Origin: an uncultured Chlorobiaceae bacterium
Lineage (GTDB): Bacteria; Bacteroidota; Chlorobiia; Chlorobiales; Chlorobiaceae
Direction of reading: 5' to 3'
DNA length: 36,621 nucleotides
Assembly (NCBI GenBank): GCA_903824295.1
Contig: CAIJWE010000122.1
Location: 1-36,621, forward strand
Made by a program: the position numbers and the translations under genes. The number at the start of each line of letters is the position of its first letter. Position 1 is the stretch's first letter. The notes under the pieces were generated by a model. That model was not told the DNA's origin. It searched no databases and saw only the letters and a list, made by a program, of their open reading frames with translations. Of this stretch, positions 17,951 through 26,845 are shown piece by piece.

Positions 17951-19171
17951 ATGATCACTTATCAAATAAGCCGTGACAGCATCATGACAGCAAGCCATAA
18001 CGTTGATATCAATCGTCTTAACACATTCGCCGAGAAAATGGTGCAGGAGAAAAAGACAGCCGTCGGGTTCCCTTGCAACCAGAACATCAAACTGGCCGAT
18101 TTCTATCACTGGTATGCTGTTTCAGGACTGGCAGATGTGGCCATGAACAACGTGGGTGATCCGCGCAAGCCGAGCTTGTTTGCCCTGAACACCCATGAAT
18201 TTGAAAATGAAGTCATTGATTTTTTTGCACCGCACTACGGATTTTCACCCGCAGAAGCATGGGGTATCGTCACCAATGGCGGCACCGACGGGAACAATCA
18301 CGGCATCTACTTCGGTGTGCACGTTCTGGGCTCACAGAGCGAAATAAAACCGGTTCTCTATGTTTCAGAGGAAGCGCACTACTCCATCATGAGGCTCTGC
18401 GACCTTCAGGGGTTGGAGATGCGCCAGATACCGACGAACATCAAGGGTGAAATGGAGGTGCCAGCGTTTGAGGTTGCACTCGACCCAAACCGTCCAGCCT
18501 TGATCGTTATCGCGGTTGGCACCACCTTTAAGGGAGCCATCGACAATCAGGATGCGATTGCCGAAGTGCTTGCAAGAAAACAGCCCGTCGCTATCTACCG
18601 TCATGTTGATGCTGCGCTCTTTGGGGGGTACCTGCCGTTTACAGAACATGCCGATCTGGTCAGTCACGCTGCCCGCAATTTTGATTCCATCGCCATCAGT
18701 GGACACAAATTCTTTGGGTTCGACGAACCCCTGGGTCTCTTTCTCACAACAAAGGAGGTTCTGGAGAAGCAAAACCCCTTTCGAGTCTCCTATCTGAACG
18801 CTTCGGTTCCCACAATCACCTGCTCGCGTTCAGCGCTGGCACCACTGAAGTTCTGGTGGCAAATCCACAAGACCGGAGTGGAAGGGTATCGGCGCCAGGC
18901 CGAGTTGATCCTCAAGAACGCGCTCTATCTGAAAGAGCGGCTTGACGAGATCAACTATCCGGCATGGAAGAACGATATTTCGAACACCGTCTATTTTCAG
19001 CGCCCCGGTGAGTGGGTTATGAAAAAGTGGAGCCTTGCCCCTTACGAGGATAATCGCCTTGGTGGAAAGCTTGCGCACGACATCGTCATGCGCCATGAGG
19101 GAATGCACACCATCGACCATTTTGTTGATGATCTTTTGCTCGATCGGAGTGAGGCGGAACCCGGCACCTGA
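17951..19171 (+). CDS. hdc: Pyridoxal-phosphate histidine decarboxylase-like enzyme
   Basis: A group II PLP decarboxylase; the closest family I recognise is bacterial histidine decarboxylase (histidine to histamine and CO2). Numbered from ATG 17951: GFPCNQNIKLADFYHW resembles the substrate-entry region, TNGGTDGNNHGIY (108-120) binds phosphate, H143 in EEAHYS stacks on the cofactor, D220 in YRHVDAAL pairs with the pyridine, and K253 in SGHKFFG carries the aldimine. At 406 residues it is a little longer than typical enzymes of this branch (about 380). A second ATG at 17984 (MTASHNVDINRL) would give 395 residues; neither start has a good ribosome-binding site. No histidine/histamine antiporter lies beside it. 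Confidence 0.82.
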   Translation: MITYQISRDSIMTASHNVDINRLNTFAEKMVQEKKTAVGFPCNQNIKLADFYHWYAVSGLADVAMNNVGDPRKPSLFALNTHEFENEVIDFFAPHYGFSPAEAWGIVTNGGTDGNNHGIYFGVHVLGSQSEIKPVLYVSEEAHYSIMRLCDLQGLEMRQIPTNIKGEMEVPAFEVALDPNRPALIVIAVGTTFKGAIDNQDAIAEVLARKQPVAIYRHVDAALFGGYLPFTEHADLVSHAARNFDSIAISGHKFFGFDEPLGLFLTTKEVLEKQNPFRVSYLNASVPTITCSRSALAPLKFWWQIHKTGVEGYRRQAELILKNALYLKERLDEINYPAWKNDISNTVYFQRPGEWVMKKWSLAPYEDNRLGGKLAHDIVMRHEGMHTIDHFVDDLLLDRSEAEPGT

Positions 19172-19200
19172 TTATGTGCTCCCGTTACAAAAGTTTCCGT

Positions 19201-21543
19201 TTATTGAGTTTTCATGGCAAGTGCCTGATCGACAGAGTCGAGTAAATCCTTGAACGTGAAGGGTTTCGAAAGGAACGTGAGCTTCTGGCCATTCTCCGTG
19301 AGATTTTCGTCTATCCAGTTTGTATATCCCGACATAAGGAGCGTCTTCATATTTGGAGATTCAGCATGCAAACGCTGGCTCAGTTCCATTCCGTTCATTT
19401 TTGGCAACCTGACATCGGTCAGCAGGAGATTGATCCTATACGGGCTTTTGGCAGCAATCTCAATGGCTTTTTCGGCATCCCTGGCTGTCAAAACCTTGAA
19501 ATCATTTATTTCAAGGATGTTTTTGACGAGTTTGAGTATGTCGATATCATCTTCGACAAGAAGTATGGTTTTCTTTTCAGCTTGTTTGAGTCGTTCAGGA
19601 TTTTGAGTCAACCTCGTATTGCGGCTCTCCTCATACTGATGCAACAAGAGGGTGAAGGTTGTCCCTTTACCTTTTTCCGACTTGCAATCAATGTAGCCCT
19701 TATTCTGTTTCACAATTCCGTAGACGGTAGAAAGGCCCAAACCAGTCCCTTTTCCAATCTCTTTGGTTGTAAAAAAGGGCTCGAAAATATGTGGAAGTGT
19801 TTCGATCTCTATACCGCATCCTGTATCCGTTACCGTCAATTTCACATAATGGCCAGGAATTTGACTGATCTTTTCCGTGGCGCATTTCTGTTTTTTTACC
19901 TGCACAATATCGGTTGTTATGGTGATCTTGCCGGTTCCATTGATGGCATCCCGCGCATTGACGCAAAGATTGGTCAGGATTTGATCAATCTGAGAGGGAT
20001 CAATGTTAATGAGTGCCTTATGATGTGCAGGAGACCATTCTATTTCAATGCCTCGGTGAATCAATTGGCCAAGTATTGGAAGCATTTCTTCAATCTCCAT
20101 ATTCAGATTGAGCACCTTTGGGTGTACGGGCTGTTTTCTTGCAAAAGCGAGCAGTTTATGTGTCAGTTCTGCTGACCTGAGGGCAGATTGCTGAATAGTT
20201 TTAATGTATTTGGCTACAGGGAGCGTTTCATTAACTTGATCGATGGCAAGTTCGATATATCCGAGAATTGCGGTAAGATGATTGTTGAAGTCATGTGCGA
20301 TGCCGCCAGCCAGTTGGCCTATGACCTCTAATTTTTGAGCATGCAGAAGCTGTTCCTGAAGTGTTTCCCGCTCTTTTTCGGAGCGCTTGCGCTCGGTTAC
20401 ATCCTCTACGATGCCCAAGACATGGCTCTCATCACAGTTTTGGTCAACATAGAAAACCCCTTTTACCATAATCCATCGAACCTCTCCCAGAGAGGGCTGA
20501 ATCCGGCATTCAAATTCATGGCCTTGACGCTTCTTTATGGAACTTCTTATGAGTGCCTCTATTGCTTCCCGATCCTCTTGCACGATATGATCAAGGAACA
20601 TCTCCAATGTCCATTCCGGCAGAACTTTTTGATAACCAAAAATCCGGGCGTGTTCCAAGGTGCATTGTACAGTAGCATCGTTCAGGTTAAGATCCCAGAC
20701 ACCGATATGACTTTTTTCAAGGGCAAAATTCATGTGCTTCTGAAATTTTGCCAGTTCGGCCTCGGCATGTTTGCGCTCCGTGATATCAACCACAATTCCG
20801 ATATAACGGTCAACCCTTGCGTCATTGTCACGCACAGGGATGCCTCGCACCATCAACCAGTGAACCGAGCCGTCCAGATGATAGACCCGATACTCAATAT
20901 TTATGTCCACTTCCTGTTGTACTGCCGATTCAATCATCTGCGTGGCCGTTTCCCGGTCGTCCGGGTGAACGGTTCTGTTCCATAGTTCTGTTGAGGCGTT
21001 TTCACCATCTCGACTCAATCCATACAGGTTCCAGGTGCCGTTCGACCAGATGTTTTCGCCGGTTTTCAGGTCTGCTTCCCAAATGCCTGTATGTGCGAGT
21101 TCCAATGCGAGGCCGGTCTGTATTTTTTCTTTGGCAGCCTCATCCTCGATATGCAGCTTTTCCGTAATATCCTGAATGATAATAAGCAGATGCGCGACCT
21201 TGCCCTTTGGCGATTTGACTGGGCTGAGGATGATGTTCAAGAGTTGATTACCTCTCCTCTCTTCAAAAACGAAACGCTTTCCAGTGCGAAGCACCTCCGC
21301 GCATCGCTCTTTTCTGAAGAGCACTCCCTCCGTTATCACCAAGTTTGCAATCAGTTCAAAGATATTGCTACCCATGCATTCCGAGGGTTTTTTCCCTAAA
21401 CGTGCTGCAAAGATGTTGTTAATATTGACGACTCTGCCCGTGGAATCTATCAGGCTCACCGCATCAGGAAGCGAATCGAGCAGTGAAAACAAAGAAACAT
21501 CTTCCGCTGCATCGGCAAAAAATGTATCTGATATGGAATGCAT
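19201..21543 (-). CDS. Hybrid sensor histidine kinase with three PAS domains and a receiver
   Basis: A 780-residue soluble two-component kinase with no membrane segment. PAS1 spans about residues 15-130, PAS2 about 145-258 and PAS3 about 270-387; the last two end in the PAC-like VVDITERKHAE and VEDVTERKRSE. The HisKA helix carries H417 in GGIAHDFNNHL. The ATPase has its N box near N525/N529, DTGCGI (573-578) and GKGTGLGLS. A C-terminal receiver has the acidic pair D665-D666, phospho-acceptor D710 (LLLTDVRLPKMNG) and K760 (FLSKPF). The arrangement resembles cytoplasmic hybrid kinases that sense redox or small ligands. No response-regulator gene is adjacent, and it converges with the decarboxylase 29 bases away. 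Confidence 0.92.
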   Translation of the reverse strand: MHSISDTFFADAAEDVSLFSLLDSLPDAVSLIDSTGRVVNINNIFAARLGKKPSECMGSNIFELIANLVITEGVLFRKERCAEVLRTGKRFVFEERRGNQLLNIILSPVKSPKGKVAHLLIIIQDITEKLHIEDEAAKEKIQTGLALELAHTGIWEADLKTGENIWSNGTWNLYGLSRDGENASTELWNRTVHPDDRETATQMIESAVQQEVDINIEYRVYHLDGSVHWLMVRGIPVRDNDARVDRYIGIVVDITERKHAEAELAKFQKHMNFALEKSHIGVWDLNLNDATVQCTLEHARIFGYQKVLPEWTLEMFLDHIVQEDREAIEALIRSSIKKRQGHEFECRIQPSLGEVRWIMVKGVFYVDQNCDESHVLGIVEDVTERKRSEKERETLQEQLLHAQKLEVIGQLAGGIAHDFNNHLTAILGYIELAIDQVNETLPVAKYIKTIQQSALRSAELTHKLLAFARKQPVHPKVLNLNMEIEEMLPILGQLIHRGIEIEWSPAHHKALINIDPSQIDQILTNLCVNARDAINGTGKITITTDIVQVKKQKCATEKISQIPGHYVKLTVTDTGCGIEIETLPHIFEPFFTTKEIGKGTGLGLSTVYGIVKQNKGYIDCKSEKGKGTTFTLLLHQYEESRNTRLTQNPERLKQAEKKTILLVEDDIDILKLVKNILEINDFKVLTARDAEKAIEIAAKSPYRINLLLTDVRLPKMNGMELSQRLHAESPNMKTLLMSGYTNWIDENLTENGQKLTFLSKPFTFKDLLDSVDQALAMKTQ

Positions 21544-21830
21544 TTTGATATGAATTAATGAGTTCCGTTAAGAGTCTTTTTTCGACGGACTGTTGTTCCT
21601 CTTGTCAATTTTTTTAGTTCATCAAGGGAAGATACGTTTTCTGTCGTAAATACGGTGATTGCAGTAAGAATGATCCTCTCCTGTAAAATCGCGCCAAGCT
21701 CCACGTTGTTAGGCAAGGGTAACTTGCGCGCACAATGGTTTTCAGCTCTGACTCTTTTTTGTGATGCCACAAGAAAAATGTGTAACCTCTTTTCCAGTTG
21801 CAAAGAAATGGCTTATAACAGAAGGGACGT

Positions 21831-23042
21831 ATGAAAAAAGAAAAAAGGAACGTCATTGTCATAGGAGGCGGTATTCTCGGTCTCTCAACAGCCCTCAATA
21901 TTCTTCAATCCCGTCCCTCCACCCGCCTGATGCTCATCGAAAAAGAGAGCACGCTTGCTTCGCACCAGACTGGACATAACAGCGGAGTCATCCACTCCGG
22001 TCTCTATTACAAACCGGGCTCTCTTAAAGCAATTAACTGCCGTGAAGGGTACCGGCAATTGCTCAATTTCTGCGAAGAGGAATCGATTCCGCACGAGATA
22101 TGCGGTAAAATCGTTGTGGCAACAAGCAAGGAGGAACTCCCTGGCCTGGAGGAATTGCATCGCAGGGGAGTTGCAAACGGATTGCCGCATCTTCGATTTT
22201 TAGATCCTGACGAAATCCTTGAAAGGGAACCTCATTGCCAGGGTATTCGGGGGCTCTTTGTTCCACAAGCGGGCATTGTCGATTATACCGTGGTAGCTAC
22301 AAAATATGCCGAAAAACTCCTTGCCCTCGGTGGAGAAATTATCCTCGACGAGGAGGTTCTCACGATGCAGCACAAAGGCAATCAGGTAGAGGTTATTGGC
22401 CACTCCCGCACCTGGCAAGCCGACGCCGTGGTCACCTGCGCAGGTCTCCAGTCCGATCGCCTTGCCCGCAAGAGCGAACCAGCACTCCCGCTTCGCATTC
22501 TCCCATTTCGAGGCGAATACTATCAGCTCAAATCCTCAGCCCCCAGGCTGGTCAACCACCTGATTTACCCGGTACCCGATCCCGCATTTCCCTTCCTTGG
22601 AGTTCATTTCACCCGTATGATTGGCGGCGGTGTTGAATGCGGCCCCAACGCCGTTTTTGCCCTTGGCCGCGAAGCCTATAAAAAAACCGATTTCAATATT
22701 CACGACACCTGGGAAGCGCTCAACTGGCCCGGTTTTCGCCAGGTAGCGCGTGCACACTGGCGTACCGCAAGAGGGGAGTACCATCGCTCATTCAGCAAAC
22801 AAGCATTTACCGCCGCATTGCAAAAACTCATTCCGGACATACAGGCAGAGCACCTGGAACCCGGCAGCGCAGGCATTCGTGCACAGGCATGTGACCGCGA
22901 AGGCAAACTGCTCGACGACTTTGACTTCAGGGTCAACCAAAACATCATCCACGTCTGCAATGCCCCATCCCCCGCAGCCACCGCATCACTCGCCATCGGG
23001 CGCATCATCGCCGGCAAAGTGCTCCCTCTGCTAAGGGGATAG
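21831..23042 (+). CDS. lhgO: L-2-hydroxyglutarate oxidase
   Basis: FAD enzyme of the DAO family that oxidises L-2-hydroxyglutarate back to 2-oxoglutarate, normally passing electrons to the membrane quinone pool. The Rossmann motif GGGILGLSTALN begins at about residue 11. HQTGHNSGVIHSGLYYKPGS is the diagnostic LhgO/YgaF stretch, and the C-terminal half has the family's PAPAATASLAIG-like ending (APSPAATASLAIG). Length of 403 is typical. AGAAGGG at 21819-21825 is the ribosome-binding site, 5 bases before the ATG. It is monocistronic here. Confidence 0.92.
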   Translation: MKKEKRNVIVIGGGILGLSTALNILQSRPSTRLMLIEKESTLASHQTGHNSGVIHSGLYYKPGSLKAINCREGYRQLLNFCEEESIPHEICGKIVVATSKEELPGLEELHRRGVANGLPHLRFLDPDEILEREPHCQGIRGLFVPQAGIVDYTVVATKYAEKLLALGGEIILDEEVLTMQHKGNQVEVIGHSRTWQADAVVTCAGLQSDRLARKSEPALPLRILPFRGEYYQLKSSAPRLVNHLIYPVPDPAFPFLGVHFTRMIGGGVECGPNAVFALGREAYKKTDFNIHDTWEALNWPGFRQVARAHWRTARGEYHRSFSKQAFTAALQKLIPDIQAEHLEPGSAGIRAQACDREGKLLDDFDFRVNQNIIHVCNAPSPAATASLAIGRIIAGKVLPLLRG

Positions 23043-23126
23043 CTTGCGGGCACTTCAATTTCTTTTTATTCGACAGGGAAGTCTGTAGAGCCCCTTATTT
23101 CCCAATGTTCTCAGGTACCCTGCCGC

Positions 23127-23578
23127 TCAACCGAGGTCGAACAACAGGAGTTCCAAATCTTTTTCGGCAATAATCTTCAACAGGGCTTCGTCGCTTATGG
23201 CAGCACCGTCACCTTGCCCAAGGCTGAGCCCGTTGACATTGATCGAGCTCTTCACTGGAATGGTTGAATTCGCTGTGGGTGATTCCGGTGCCAGCGCTCA
23301 TCCGCTGAACATCGCCCGGTCTGATTACCGTGCCGTTACCCATGCTGTCCTTGTGTTCAAGAGCCCCATCGATGACATACGAGATGATCTTCATATCGCG
23401 ATGGGGATGGGTTCCGAACCCCTCTCCGGGTTGGACACGATCCTCGTTGATAACCCTAAGCGCCCTGAAGCCCATGTATCGCCGATCGTGATAATCGGAA
23501 AAGGAGAAGGTATGTCGGGGTGTTGAGCCACCCATGGTCAGCGTGCCCCCGTTCAGCAGCTTTTCGAATGTCTAACAT
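23127..23578 (-). pseudogene. Pirin-family (YhaK-like) pseudogene: frameshift plus internal deletion
   Basis: The gene has a good ribosome-binding site (GGGGAGG, 23586-23592 on the minus strand) and an ATG at 23578 giving [18 protein letters not shown]. At a CCCC run near 23530 the frame must shift by one base to continue as [17 protein letters not shown] and [15 protein letters not shown], the metal-binding first cupin of pirins. After ITHSEFN the middle of the family (about 100 residues) is absent. The frame shifts again to the family's C-terminus [19 protein letters not shown]...FDLG, stopping at 23127. Pirins of the YhaK type act as quercetinase or redox-sensing cupins; this copy cannot make a whole protein. 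Confidence 0.8.
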
Positions 23579-23868
23579 TATAATACCTCCCCGATTAAGG
23601 TTGCATGAAGTTTTATCCATAAGGCATATCGATCAACCCAGTTCTGCAGAAAAGGTTTGCTCCCTGAACCGATAGAGCCGTCTTCATTGAAGAGTCCCTC
23701 TCTTGCCTGTATGAACGCTTCAGGCTGTCCAAGCACAGGCACATCCAGACAGGCAAGGATGTTGCGAAGATGCTGCTGTGCCAGAGCCGTACCTGCCGCT
23801 CCGAGTGCAACACCAAGAATGCCGGCAGGCTTGCCTGCCCAGACACTTTCTAATTCGGATTCTAACAG
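23578..23868 (-). pseudogene. C-terminal remnant of an NADPH-dependent FMN reductase
   Basis: A 96-codon open frame between stops at 23869 and 23578 reads LESVWAGKPAGILGVALGAA, then a segment with AQQHLRNIL, LDVPVLGQPEAFIQAR and FLQNWVDRYALWIK. This is the second half of the flavodoxin-like NADPH-dependent FMN reductase (ChrR/SsuE/azoreductase) family. The N-terminal 80 to 90 residues, including the FMN phosphate loop, are missing; an in-frame TAA and unrelated sequence precede it. Its stop overlaps the pirin ATG by one base (TAATG), showing the two were once a coupled operon below yceI. Confidence 0.75.
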
Positions 23869-23934
23869 TTATCGGATCATGCATTCAGCCACCTGCATCG
23901 TTATCTCCTTGACTCCCTCTCCCTGGTACGCCTC

Positions 23935-24537
23935 TTATTTTGGCTGCAACTTGACCAGTTCGACGTCCAGCGAGATGTTGACCTCTTCACCAACAGCCAA
24001 TCCTCCTGTTTCCAAAGCCTGATTCCAGACAAGCCCGAAATCCTTGCGGTTGATTGTTGTGCTTGCCGAAGTTCCGCTTCTTGTACCGCCCCAGGGATCC
24101 TTGCTTTCCTTGGAGAACGGAGCGACGTTAAGAACCACCAATTTGGTAACACCGTGTATCGTCAACTCTCCGGTAACTTTCAATGCCCCTTTGGCCGCTT
24201 TTGCCCATTTTTTTGAAACAAAGGTCAAGGTCGGGTATTTGGCGACATCGAAGAAATCGGCGCTTTTTAAATGTTCATCCCGTTTCTGAACGTTGGTATT
24301 GATGGAAGAGGCATCAATGGTGACATCGACTTTCGATTTGGTAATGTCTTTGTCGTTAACATCAACAATACCGCTATATTTGTTGAAGTTGCCCTTGACG
24401 TGCGACACCATGAGGTGACTGACACTGAATCCAACATTTGAATGATCGGGGTCAATGTTCCATTGGGTCGCTGTAGCAAGTGACGGCAAGAGCATGATTG
24501 CTGCGGTGAGCATTGCCTTGGTAATGTTGTTTTTCAT
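23935..24537 (-). CDS. yceI: YceI-family periplasmic protein
   Basis: A 200-residue lipocalin-like protein that binds isoprenoids or other amphipathic ligands in the periplasm. The signal peptide ends at about residue 23 (LPSLATA), followed by the hallmark WNIDPDHSNVGFSVSHLMVS. Later come KRDEHLKSADFFDVAKYPTL, GELTIHGVTKLVVL and INRKDFGLVWN, all standard YceI blocks. The ATG at 24537 has an AGGAAA ribosome-binding site upstream. It heads the leftward operon whose next two genes, a reductase and a pirin, are broken, so it may be the only member still expressed. Confidence 0.92.
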   Translation of the reverse strand: MKNNITKAMLTAAIMLLPSLATATQWNIDPDHSNVGFSVSHLMVSHVKGNFNKYSGIVDVNDKDITKSKVDVTIDASSINTNVQKRDEHLKSADFFDVAKYPTLTFVSKKWAKAAKGALKVTGELTIHGVTKLVVLNVAPFSKESKDPWGGTRSGTSASTTINRKDFGLVWNQALETGGLAVGEEVNISLDVELVKLQPK

Positions 24538-24862
24538 GTTTGTTTTCCTGTTTTGTCTGTTGTTGTAGAATGATTTAACATTAAGCTATTCATCTAAGAA
24601 GTGAAGGCGCACCTCAACGCCGTAAATCTCTGCAATGATCAGCGAAATTGCCAATTTCCGACGACACTTGCATCGTTTTCTTGCTGATTTTTATTAAATC
24701 AGGGTGATAAGCCGGTGTTATTTTTGTATATCATTACCAGCTAATTATTTAGCTTCTGCATATCAGTCATTTTGAAGTTGTCTGACCTGGAATGGAACTT
24801 TATGCGTTTTCAGAATCAGGCAGATCAGTCTGGACAATGTTGCTCATGTTAAGAGAATCGTT
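24538..24862. other. 325-base divergent intergenic region
   Basis: Contains promoters for leftward yceI and the rightward SGNH gene. It is AT-rich around 24680-24760, with a small perfect hairpin AGCTAA-TTAT-TTAGCT at 24739-24754. No open frame or known RNA motif is convincing. Confidence 0.45.
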
Positions 24863-25828
24863 ATGACTAATGGTGTTCTCAATGCTGTAATTCTTGCTGT
24901 GTTCAGGGTGATTGCCCTTGCTTTGGATGGAGCAATTCTCATACAAAAAGTTGTGTTACGGGTTGCTCGACAAAAAAAACGACAAGTTTTGCGATCTCGA
25001 AATGAGCCTGAATCGATCAACGATTTTGTCAATAAAAATCTTTTGTCACTCCTTACGAAAGAAGAATTTAAGCTTGATAGAGAGAGAAAACAGCGAATGG
25101 GAGTTGACGAACTCGCGTGGGAGCAAAAACTTGAAGAGAACTTGGGGAACTTCTATCTTTTACTCTACAAAAGATCGAAAATCAAAGGAGAAAAAACTTT
25201 ATGGGATTTTGTCGCTCTTGACAAGACACTTCCTACAGTTCTTGTTATTGGTGATTCAATCAGTCAAGGCTATACCGTGACACTACGGAGAGCACTCATG
25301 GGTATCGCAAACGTACTAAGAGCTCCGGAAAACTGCGGGAGTTCAAGGAATGGCAGCAGGAAAATGGATATTTACACCCAAGGGAGAGGGAAAATTGATG
25401 TTATCGTCTTCAATTTTGGAATTCACGACCGAAACTCGTCACCATCAGAGTATAAGACAAGCCTTTCAGAAGTCACAAGAAAAATAATGGCGAAGTGCTC
25501 AAGCGCGATATTCGTCTCGACGACCCCATTCTTTCCATCAATAAGAGAGTCAATGGCGACTGGACACGTTTTTGCTACGTTCAGGAATTGGTATCTGCAT
25601 GGAAGAGGGATGGACGAGGTTCAACTCAATAGCATCGCACGATCCGTGAGTGATAGTTTCGGCGTTCATTTCATAGACATAGCTGGTGAAATGAGGGAAG
25701 ATTTGATTTGCAACAGAAAGCCGAACGATGTCCATTTCCATGAACCTTATTATGCCGTAATCGCTGAACTGATAGCAGAAGAAGTTGGGAAAGTGCTCAC
25801 GAAAGGCCGAACACCAGGATCAACCTGA
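24863..25828 (+). CDS. SGNH/GDSL-type hydrolase, membrane-anchored
   Basis: A 321-residue protein whose C-terminal two-thirds show the SGNH hydrolase blocks: LVIGDSISQGY (block I, Ser132), N157-C-G158-S as a possible block II Gly region, FNFGIHDRN (block III-like, with His where GxND has Asn) and NDVHFHEP (D289, H291, block V). Such enzymes remove acyl or acetyl groups from sugars, lipids or peptidoglycan. The first 35 residues are a hydrophobic helix followed by a basic stretch (RQKKRQVLRSR), suggesting an inner-membrane anchor. Residues 45-115 are not recognised. Its codon use is more AT-rich than its neighbours, suggesting transfer. Exact substrate unknown. Confidence 0.7.
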   Translation: MTNGVLNAVILAVFRVIALALDGAILIQKVVLRVARQKKRQVLRSRNEPESINDFVNKNLLSLLTKEEFKLDRERKQRMGVDELAWEQKLEENLGNFYLLLYKRSKIKGEKTLWDFVALDKTLPTVLVIGDSISQGYTVTLRRALMGIANVLRAPENCGSSRNGSRKMDIYTQGRGKIDVIVFNFGIHDRNSSPSEYKTSLSEVTRKIMAKCSSAIFVSTTPFFPSIRESMATGHVFATFRNWYLHGRGMDEVQLNSIARSVSDSFGVHFIDIAGEMREDLICNRKPNDVHFHEPYYAVIAELIAEEVGKVLTKGRTPGST

Positions 25829-25967
25829 CTCAGGGGACAAGCCCCTTTGCAAGTTTATGTTTTTGTTATTGTGGAGATGCTTCGATTTTGCACATTGCAA
25901 ACCCGGAGATACAAAAAGGTATCGCTGCCATTTATTTGCACCCCCGAGGAACTACTTGGACAAGAAT

Positions 25968-26204
25968 ATGCTGAATGACGAAATCGTCGATGAAGGAAGA
26001 GCTATTCGTGATGCCCATGCCGCCAAATTTGGCTATGACTTGCGGGCTATCTATGATGATCTGAAAAAGTCAGAAGCTGAACATATTGCCGCTGGTCAGC
26101 CATTTATTCCTGCGCCAGAGCATCCGGTGCCCAACTCAGTTCGCCAGCATGAACTCCGTACGACAATCGACGAGATTGTTGCAGATATTGAGGGAGTCAG
26201 ATAA
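25968..26204 (+). CDS. Small hypothetical protein, antitoxin-like
   Basis: A 78-residue acidic helical protein from the ATG at 25968 (MLNDEIVDEGRAIRDAHAAK). The open frame begins earlier, at 25785, but that part is unlike protein. The pattern EIV..xRxIRDxxAAKFGYDLxAIYxDLK is shared by many small proteins coded next to toxin-like genes in cyanobacteria and related genomes, as I recall them. It is followed two bases later by the truncated RhuM gene, so the two were probably one operon. No DNA-binding motif is visible, and its function is not known. Confidence 0.6.
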   Translation: MLNDEIVDEGRAIRDAHAAKFGYDLRAIYDDLKKSEAEHIAAGQPFIPAPEHPVPNSVRQHELRTTIDEIVADIEGVR

Positions 26205-26206
26205 GT

Positions 26207-26512
26207 ATGGAAGATACTGGGCCAAAAAACGAAATCATCATCTATGAGGGCCTCAGCGGCCAGCCCCGTATTGAAGTGCGTGTTGAGAATGAAACGGTGT
26301 GGCTTACTCAGGATAGAATAGCCGAACTGTTTGGCGTCAAACGACCAGCAATCACCAAGCACCTCAAAAATATCTTTGAAACCCGCCACCCCCGTCCCGC
26401 CACCAGCCCCGCTCCCCAACGGACCCGCCGGCAAAAAATGAGGATCCACCTTCACCACCATCACCACTCATACCACCTCCTCCTTAAAATTATAGGAATA
26501 AATGTCAAATAA
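26207..26512 (+). pseudogene. RhuM-family gene, truncated after about 60 codons
   Basis: The frame begins NEIIIYEGLSGQPRIEVRVE and NETVWLTQDRIAELFGVKRP, with AITKHLKNIFE, the conserved N-terminal helix-turn-helix part of RhuM virulence proteins (usually over 300 residues). From about 26385 the match stops and the frame runs into a C-rich, low-complexity stretch (HPRPATSPAP..., a row of His codons) before a stop at 26512. The gene has therefore lost its 3' four-fifths, probably by a rearrangement at 26385. RhuM proteins are often found in restriction-modification islands. Confidence 0.75.
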
Positions 26513-26845
26513 AAGTATACCAAAATCTTTTTATAAATAACAAGAAGTATCCATAAAAAACACGCAAAAAAACGCAGGCAGGGGAGTCCCCACCATAAAA
26601 AAATCAACAGCAAAACCGCTGTAAATCAAAGCCCTTGTTTATATTGACACTCAGTTAACCCTGAGGATAGATTCCGTAGGTGCAGCGAAGATGTAAGCGC
26701 AGCCAACTGTGATTGGTCAACTTTTGCAGAAGGGTGTTAAAGGCAGGGTAGAAAAAAGAAACGCCCCCAACCAGGTTGAAGGCGTCAGGCCGGAGATGCT
26801 CTCTCTGGTGATGCTAATGGTTCAAGTATAAGCATTGTTTCACGC
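26513..26845. other. 333-base non-coding region upstream of hsdR, with several hairpins
   Basis: No open frame. It shows a row of small hairpins: GGGG/CCCC near 26582-26592, ACAGC/GCTGT near 26608-26623, CTCAG/CTGAG at 26650-26665, and a terminator-like one at 26761-26785. It begins just after a possible leftward gene start (ATG at 26471 with AAGGAGGAGG at 26476-26485 on the minus strand), which belongs to no complete gene. The region must contain the promoter for the restriction operon. It looks like a junction of older sequence with the inserted hsd island. Confidence 0.4.
26745..26785 (-). terminator. Leftward terminator-like hairpin without a gene
   Basis: ACGCC...CAACC pairs with GGTTG...GGCGT (26761-26785), with one internal mismatch and a one-base loop. 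Read leftward it is followed by TTTCTTTTTT. No leftward gene ends here in the window; hsdR occupies the upstream side. It may be left over from a gene displaced when the restriction operon came in. Confidence 0.55.

Noticed and set aside
19366-20175. A 269-codon rightward frame across the histidine kinase
   Set aside because: The kinase frame on the minus strand carries all domain motifs; the opposite frame has none.
21555-21803. An 82-codon leftward frame between the kinase and lhgO
   Set aside because: The second half looks slightly protein-like, but there is no recognised family or good start; left unannotated.
26450-26470. A run of CAC/CAT codons that reads like a His tag
   Set aside because: It is in natural C-rich sequence after the RhuM break and not near a vector-like sequence; no cloning artefact is supported.
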